A stretch of DNA of 9,221 nt from an uncultured Prevotella sp. (lineage in GTDB: Bacteria; Bacteroidota; Bacteroidia; Bacteroidales; Bacteroidaceae): positions 1 to 9,221 of the forward strand of contig CAKMOD010000110.1 in assembly GCA_927910885.1 (NCBI GenBank), given 5' to 3'. The position numbers and the translations under genes were made by a program. The number at the start of each line of letters is the position of its first letter. Position 1 is the stretch's first letter. The notes below the pieces were generated by a model, which worked only from the letters and a program-made list of their open reading frames with translations, ran no database searches and was not told where the DNA came from. Shown piece after piece: positions 6,834 through 9,221 of this stretch.

Positions 6834-6916
6834 TTGTAAAAGAGCGAGCTTTGTTAAAAGATTCTTTGTAGTTGTAATTTTAACATTCTATTATTTTCTA
6901 TATTATAAAATTATTA

Positions 6917-6924
6917 TAAATTTG
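6917..6924 (+). promoter_or_regulatory. Candidate -7 box TAAATTTG for the adhesin operon
   Basis: Exact TAnnTTTG match and the nearest one to the 62-residue gene; it would give a leader of roughly 140 bases. The -33 position (6894-6897) is TTTT, only a partial match. Confidence 0.4.
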
Positions 6925-7067
6925 TCCCTGAAAAAAGTAATTGAGAGCGTTATTAAAAGAACTAAATGGTATTGTTCTTTATTATAATGTATTTAGGTCT
7001 TACACTAAGATATAATAGAACTCAAGAAATCATATAAAAAAACAATAAATTAAATTACTCTATTTAA

Positions 7068-7256
7068 ATGAAAAAAAGTTATGTTAGGCCCTGCAGTACA
7101 TGTGTAGTCGTGGCTGCTGAGCAAGCTATGTTGGCAGGAAGTGAAAAAGGTCTTCGTATTACAAACGAAAACTTTGAAAGGGCGGATCCTATCGTACTCG
7201 GTCCTTCTACGGCTGGAGGTGCTAAGAAAAACCCATTTGATTATGATGAAGAGTAA
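7068..7256 (+). CDS. Small hypothetical protein upstream of fimbrillin-like lipoprotein
   Basis: A 62-residue protein with no function I can name. It starts MKKSYVRPCSTCVVV, a 'MKKxYxxP' opening that I recall from many short unannotated Bacteroidales proteins. A LAGS segment follows at residues 22-25, and the end is acidic (NPFDYDEE). Two cysteines (residues 9 and 12) form a CxxC. There is a weakly hydrophobic stretch (about 13-24) but no convincing signal peptide or lipobox. The stop lies 27 bases before the lipoprotein start, joined by an A-rich spacer, so the two genes are almost certainly one transcript. That it is a real gene is supported by tight spacing, an A-rich upstream region and sensible composition. 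A role in assembly or regulation of the adhesin is only a guess from position. Confidence 0.72.
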   Translation: MKKSYVRPCSTCVVVAAEQAMLAGSEKGLRITNENFERADPIVLGPSTAGGAKKNPFDYDEE

Positions 7257-7283
7257 GTAAAACCATTAAAAAAAAGAAAACAA

Positions 7284-7811
7284 ATGAATTTCAAGAAGAT
7301 TTACGGTCTTATCCTTGGTGTCGTTGCCGCAGGCTTGACATCATGTTCAAGTGATTTGAATAACGAGGAGAAAGCTCCTGTTAGTCCTAATGAGACAGCG
7401 AAGCGTACGCTGAGTATTTCTACTGGCGATGCAAAAACTCGTTCAGAAGTTAAGATAGATGCTGATAATAAGTGGGTTACTGGTGATCAGTTTATGGCTT
7501 ATAACCGCACCTTTACAGGTCCTTCTTCTGAGTCTCGTTTTGGTATTTTAACTGCAAGTAGCACTGGTATAAGAACAACACTTGATGGTGTGATCGCATG
7601 TAAGGATAATGACGAGTTAGGCATTTTCTATCCTGGTAGATTCGTTGCTGGACACGATCAGAGTAAAATGCCAGTAATTATGACTGCAAGTTATATCAAT
7701 GATAATAAGGGCCAAGATGGTTCTAAGGAGAATCTAAAGTACTTTGATTATAGCTATGGAAAAGGAAAGGTTACTGTAATGGTACTTCTGCATCAGGTAG
7801 CGTTGATATGA
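7284..7811 (+). CDS. N-terminal fragment of fimbrillin-like lipoprotein
   Basis: A 175-residue reading frame starting with a lipoprotein signal peptide: MNFKK, a hydrophobic core (about 7-17) and lipobox LTSC with acceptor Cys21, followed by SSD. After the linker, ISTGDAKTRSEVKID and W-VTGDQFMAYN resemble the N-terminal beta domain of Bacteroidetes fimbrillins (the FimA/Mfa-like superfamily), whose proteins are exported and lipidated before assembly. Residues up to about KVTV (near 7777) belong to the protein; the last ten are out of frame. As it stands it would be a truncated, exported lipoprotein without the second half of the fimbrillin fold. The start is supported by the signal peptide and the A-rich stretch just upstream. 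Confidence 0.8.
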   Translation: MNFKKIYGLILGVVAAGLTSCSSDLNNEEKAPVSPNETAKRTLSISTGDAKTRSEVKIDADNKWVTGDQFMAYNRTFTGPSSESRFGILTASSTGIRTTLDGVIACKDNDELGIFYPGRFVAGHDQSKMPVIMTASYINDNKGQDGSKENLKYFDYSYGKGKVTVMVLLHQVALI

Positions 7812-8983
7812 AGAAGTTGTATTCTATCTTAGAGTTAGACTTCACGGCTGGTGGTGTTAAGCTTAAGAATATTAAGAAGCTTGTCCTTTCTAATGTTTAT
7901 ACAGAGGCTGTTTATAATATTCCGAATAATAAGTTAGAAAATTATGAAACAGGTGCTATTAACGTTAATTCACCAGTAGCACTTGAGAAGGTATATGTAG
8001 CTATATTGCCACAGGAAGGCTTCAGCCCTACATTTGAAGTATATACTACTGATAATAAGTCATATCGTTTCGCAGTAAACGCTCCAAACTTTAATCTCGT
8101 TGCTGCTAAGGTTTATCCTTTCACTGTGCAGGTTAAGGAGTTCACTCCAAATCCTCCATACATTAAAATCGGTGGTGTTAGGTGGGGCAAGTATAACCTC
8201 CAGTATTCTACAGGTACTAAAGTTGATGGTTGGGTAGATGGTTATCATCTTGCAGAAAACCCTTGGGATTATTATACAACAGATGATATTAAAACCCCTC
8301 TTAATGGGGATCGTGCACCTATGAAGCCTAATCCATTTGACCCTAATAACGTTCAGTTTGATCATTTTAGATGGGGTGATATTGAAAAAGCCTATGACTA
8401 TAGATATGCTGCTAAAACTCATTTTTGGGATAAAACAAATGATATAAGTGGGGTTGTTAAATCTGATAAAGAATACGGTGATTTAGCTACATATGCTTCT
8501 AACGGTAAGTGGAGACTTCCTAAAGCTCAGGAATTTGATAATTTGATGTCAAATACGGCTGAGTATATAGGCTACTATGTAAATGATAAGGGTAATACAA
8601 TTTATGGTGTATTGTTTGACCCAAATGTCCCTCAAAATCTTAAAAATAAAGTCGTAGATAAGAATAATGTGGTTATTCGTACCTCTAATCAGGCAGGTTA
8701 CTCACCTATTAGTAAAGATAGGTTACGAAAGTTTGAGAAGTCAGATTTTGAGAGTGCACTCTTCTTCCCAATGGCTGGCGTATATGATGATTATATTCAA
8801 ATATTCAAGGTAGGAACTGGGGCTGGTTATTGGACGTCGACAAGTTTTTCATCAACACAGGCAAAGGCATTTATGCCTCAAGTCTTTAACAATGGTACTA
8901 CTACCGAAGTATTTGGTGGTTTAACTAATACTCGACTCCCCAAGAGTAATATGTACAGCATCCGTCCAATCTACGTTGATTAG
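7808..8983 (+). CDS. C-terminal fragment: fimbrillin-like remainder plus Fibrobacter-paralog/C-type-lectin-like domain
   Basis: A 391-residue frame whose first ATG overlaps the upstream stop as ATGA, so reinitiation is conceivable, although this Met is most simply an internal residue (176) of the intact protein. Residues 1-112 (SILELDFTAGG, KVYVAILPQEGF, YPFTVQVKEF) look like the second part of a fimbrillin-type beta domain. Residues about 118-391 contain IGGVRWGKYNLQ, SNGKWRLPKAQEFDNLM (231-247), LFFPMAG (318-324), GYWTSTS (340-346) and terminal YSIRPIYV. That order matches the Fibrobacter-paralogous/DUF1566-type module, related to C-type-lectin-like folds often found in surface adhesins. 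It has no signal peptide, so on its own it would stay in the cytoplasm. The domain family is recognised from motifs, not from a search. Confidence 0.78.
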   Translation: MKKLYSILELDFTAGGVKLKNIKKLVLSNVYTEAVYNIPNNKLENYETGAINVNSPVALEKVYVAILPQEGFSPTFEVYTTDNKSYRFAVNAPNFNLVAAKVYPFTVQVKEFTPNPPYIKIGGVRWGKYNLQYSTGTKVDGWVDGYHLAENPWDYYTTDDIKTPLNGDRAPMKPNPFDPNNVQFDHFRWGDIEKAYDYRYAAKTHFWDKTNDISGVVKSDKEYGDLATYASNGKWRLPKAQEFDNLMSNTAEYIGYYVNDKGNTIYGVLFDPNVPQNLKNKVVDKNNVVIRTSNQAGYSPISKDRLRKFEKSDFESALFFPMAGVYDDYIQIFKVGTGAGYWTSTSFSSTQAKAFMPQVFNNGTTTEVFGGLTNTRLPKSNMYSIRPIYVD

Positions 8984-8994
8984 TAAAACAATTA

Positions 8995-9047
8995 AGTCTC
9001 TTCCCAACTCCCTTCCTCATAGGGTGGGGAGTTGAAAGTAGGAGACT
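8995..9047 (+). terminator. Two-tier hairpin after the adhesin gene
   Basis: Outer stem AGTCTC (8995-9000)/GAGACT (9042-9047) and inner stem CAACTCCC (9005-9012)/GGGAGTTG (9027-9034). It begins 12 bases after the stop codon. No T-run follows, so it is more likely a 3' stabilising or auxiliary structure ahead of the main terminator. Confidence 0.5.
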
Positions 9048-9064
9048 GAGAAAAGATAATAAGC

Positions 9065-9107
9065 AAAAAGGGAAGATGTAAAAGATAATTTTACGTCTTC
9101 CCTTTTT
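9065..9107 (+). terminator. Strong intrinsic terminator of the adhesin operon
   Basis: Arms 9065-9083 and 9089-9107 pair over 19 bases with one G-U wobble and a 5-base loop (GATAA). The right arm ends in TTTTT and runs into CTTTTGTCTTTTTG. The A-run on the left side means it could also terminate transcription coming from the other strand. Confidence 0.85.
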
Positions 9108-9180
9108 CTTTTGTCTTTTTGTCTTTTGTCTTTTTGTCATTCTGTCTTCTTGTCATTCTGTCTTCTTCTGTCATTCTATC
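9108..9180 (+). repeat. Pyrimidine-rich tandem repeat (GTCTTTTT / GTCATTCT / GTCTTCTT)
   Basis: Degenerate 7-9 base units beginning GTC, almost entirely C and T apart from the G of each unit and occasional A. The composite GTCATTCTGTCTTCTT occurs twice in a row (from 9136 and from 9152). It directly follows the terminator stem, and I see no gene in it. Confidence 0.8.
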
Positions 9181-9204
9181 TTGTAAATAAAATTCAAAGG
9201 CTGA

Positions 9205-9221
9205 AAATAAAAGGGCGTTAA
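9205..9221. repeat. Start of a second GGGCGTTAA hairpin repeat, cut by the window end
   Basis: AAATAAAAGGGCGTTAA is identical to 6265-6281, the left edge and first stem of the element at 6263-6382. The remainder lies beyond the window. Confidence 0.7.

Larger units (their letters stand above)
6383..7067. other. AT-rich gene-free region upstream of the adhesin operon
   Basis: About 690 bases with no frame that looks coding and no tRNA or known RNA fold that I recognise. It is T-rich on the plus strand. It carries three exact TAnnTTTG boxes (6630, 6826, 6917), two short echoes of neighbouring sequence (TTGATAATAAA near 6393 and 6687) and TCGAAAGAAACTTT (6763-6776), also present in the inverted repeat at 6149. 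It probably holds the promoter and a long leader of the downstream operon. Confidence 0.6.
7284..8983 (+). pseudogene. Frameshifted fimbrillin-like adhesin lipoprotein with C-terminal lectin-like domain
   Basis: Two overlapping frames read as one gene of about 566 residues if a single base is restored. Frame one reads YGKGKVTV, then turns into unrelated MVLLHQVALI and stops at 7809-7811. In the frame used by the downstream part, the same bases read NGTSASGSVDMKK, which continues smoothly from KVTV if GTAATGG (7776-7782) was originally GTAAATGG. The offset between the frames fits exactly one missing base. The intact product would be a lipid-anchored surface protein: lipobox LTSC with Cys21, a fimbrillin-like beta region (about 40-285), then a C-terminal domain with WRLP and YWTSTS motifs. 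It could be a fimbrial tip or accessory adhesin. The lesion may be a true mutation, a phase-variable state or a sequencing error; there is no long homopolymer at the site. Confidence 0.82.

Noticed and set aside
7776..7811. Programmed ribosomal frameshift joining the two adhesin frames
   Set aside because: No slippery heptamer such as A AAA AAG or downstream pseudoknot is evident at the junction; a simple one-base deletion explains the data better.
8925..9140. 71-residue Lys/Arg-rich minus-strand frame
   Set aside because: It is the antisense of the pyrimidine-rich repeat and terminator stem, so its MTKRQKTKRQKKK start is a repeat artefact.

Overview
The window looks like a chromosomal segment from a member of the Bacteroidota, most likely Prevotella or a close oral relative. 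The evidence is three-fold: Bacteroidetes-type promoter boxes (TAnnTTTG), A-rich translation starts without clear Shine-Dalgarno sites, and a fimbrillin-like lipoprotein preceded by a small 'MKKxYxxP' protein. Several intergenic repeat families of a kind I associate with Prevotella are also present. Genus is inferred from style and family resemblance, not from a search.

Layout. Bases 1-4319 carry two minus-strand membrane-protein genes: yfhO-like (4319 to 1818), then nhaA (1444 to 122). Each is followed, within 4-13 bases of its stop codon, by a copy of the same G-rich repeat. From a shared 106-base divergent promoter region, the plus strand then carries mtn/pfs (4426-5133) and luxS (5396-5890). 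These encode the consecutive enzymes that convert S-adenosylhomocysteine to S-ribosylhomocysteine and then to homocysteine plus the AI-2 precursor DPD. The mtn stop codon and the luxS start codon lie in the two arms of a perfect 23-base inverted repeat.

Bases 5891-7067 contain no convincing gene. They hold a large imperfect inverted/direct repeat complex (5891-6182), a 'GGGCGTTAA' hairpin repeat with degenerate 21-22 base units (6263-6382), and about 690 bases of AT-rich DNA with several possible promoter boxes.

Bases 7068-8983 form an apparent surface-adhesin operon: a 62-residue small protein, then a lipoprotein with a fimbrillin-like N-terminal part and a C-terminal domain resembling the Fibrobacter-paralogous/C-type-lectin-like fold. 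The lipoprotein reading frame is broken by what looks like a one-base deletion near 7776-7781, leaving a secreted N-terminal fragment and a C-terminal fragment. A two-tier hairpin, a strong intrinsic terminator and a pyrimidine-rich tandem repeat follow. The window ends inside a second copy of the GGGCGTTAA repeat.

I see no CRISPR array, tRNA, rRNA, transposase or clearly new multi-gene system. The most interesting signals are the repeat-embedded mtn/luxS junction, the apparently leaderless mtn transcript, and the small-protein/frameshifted-adhesin unit.
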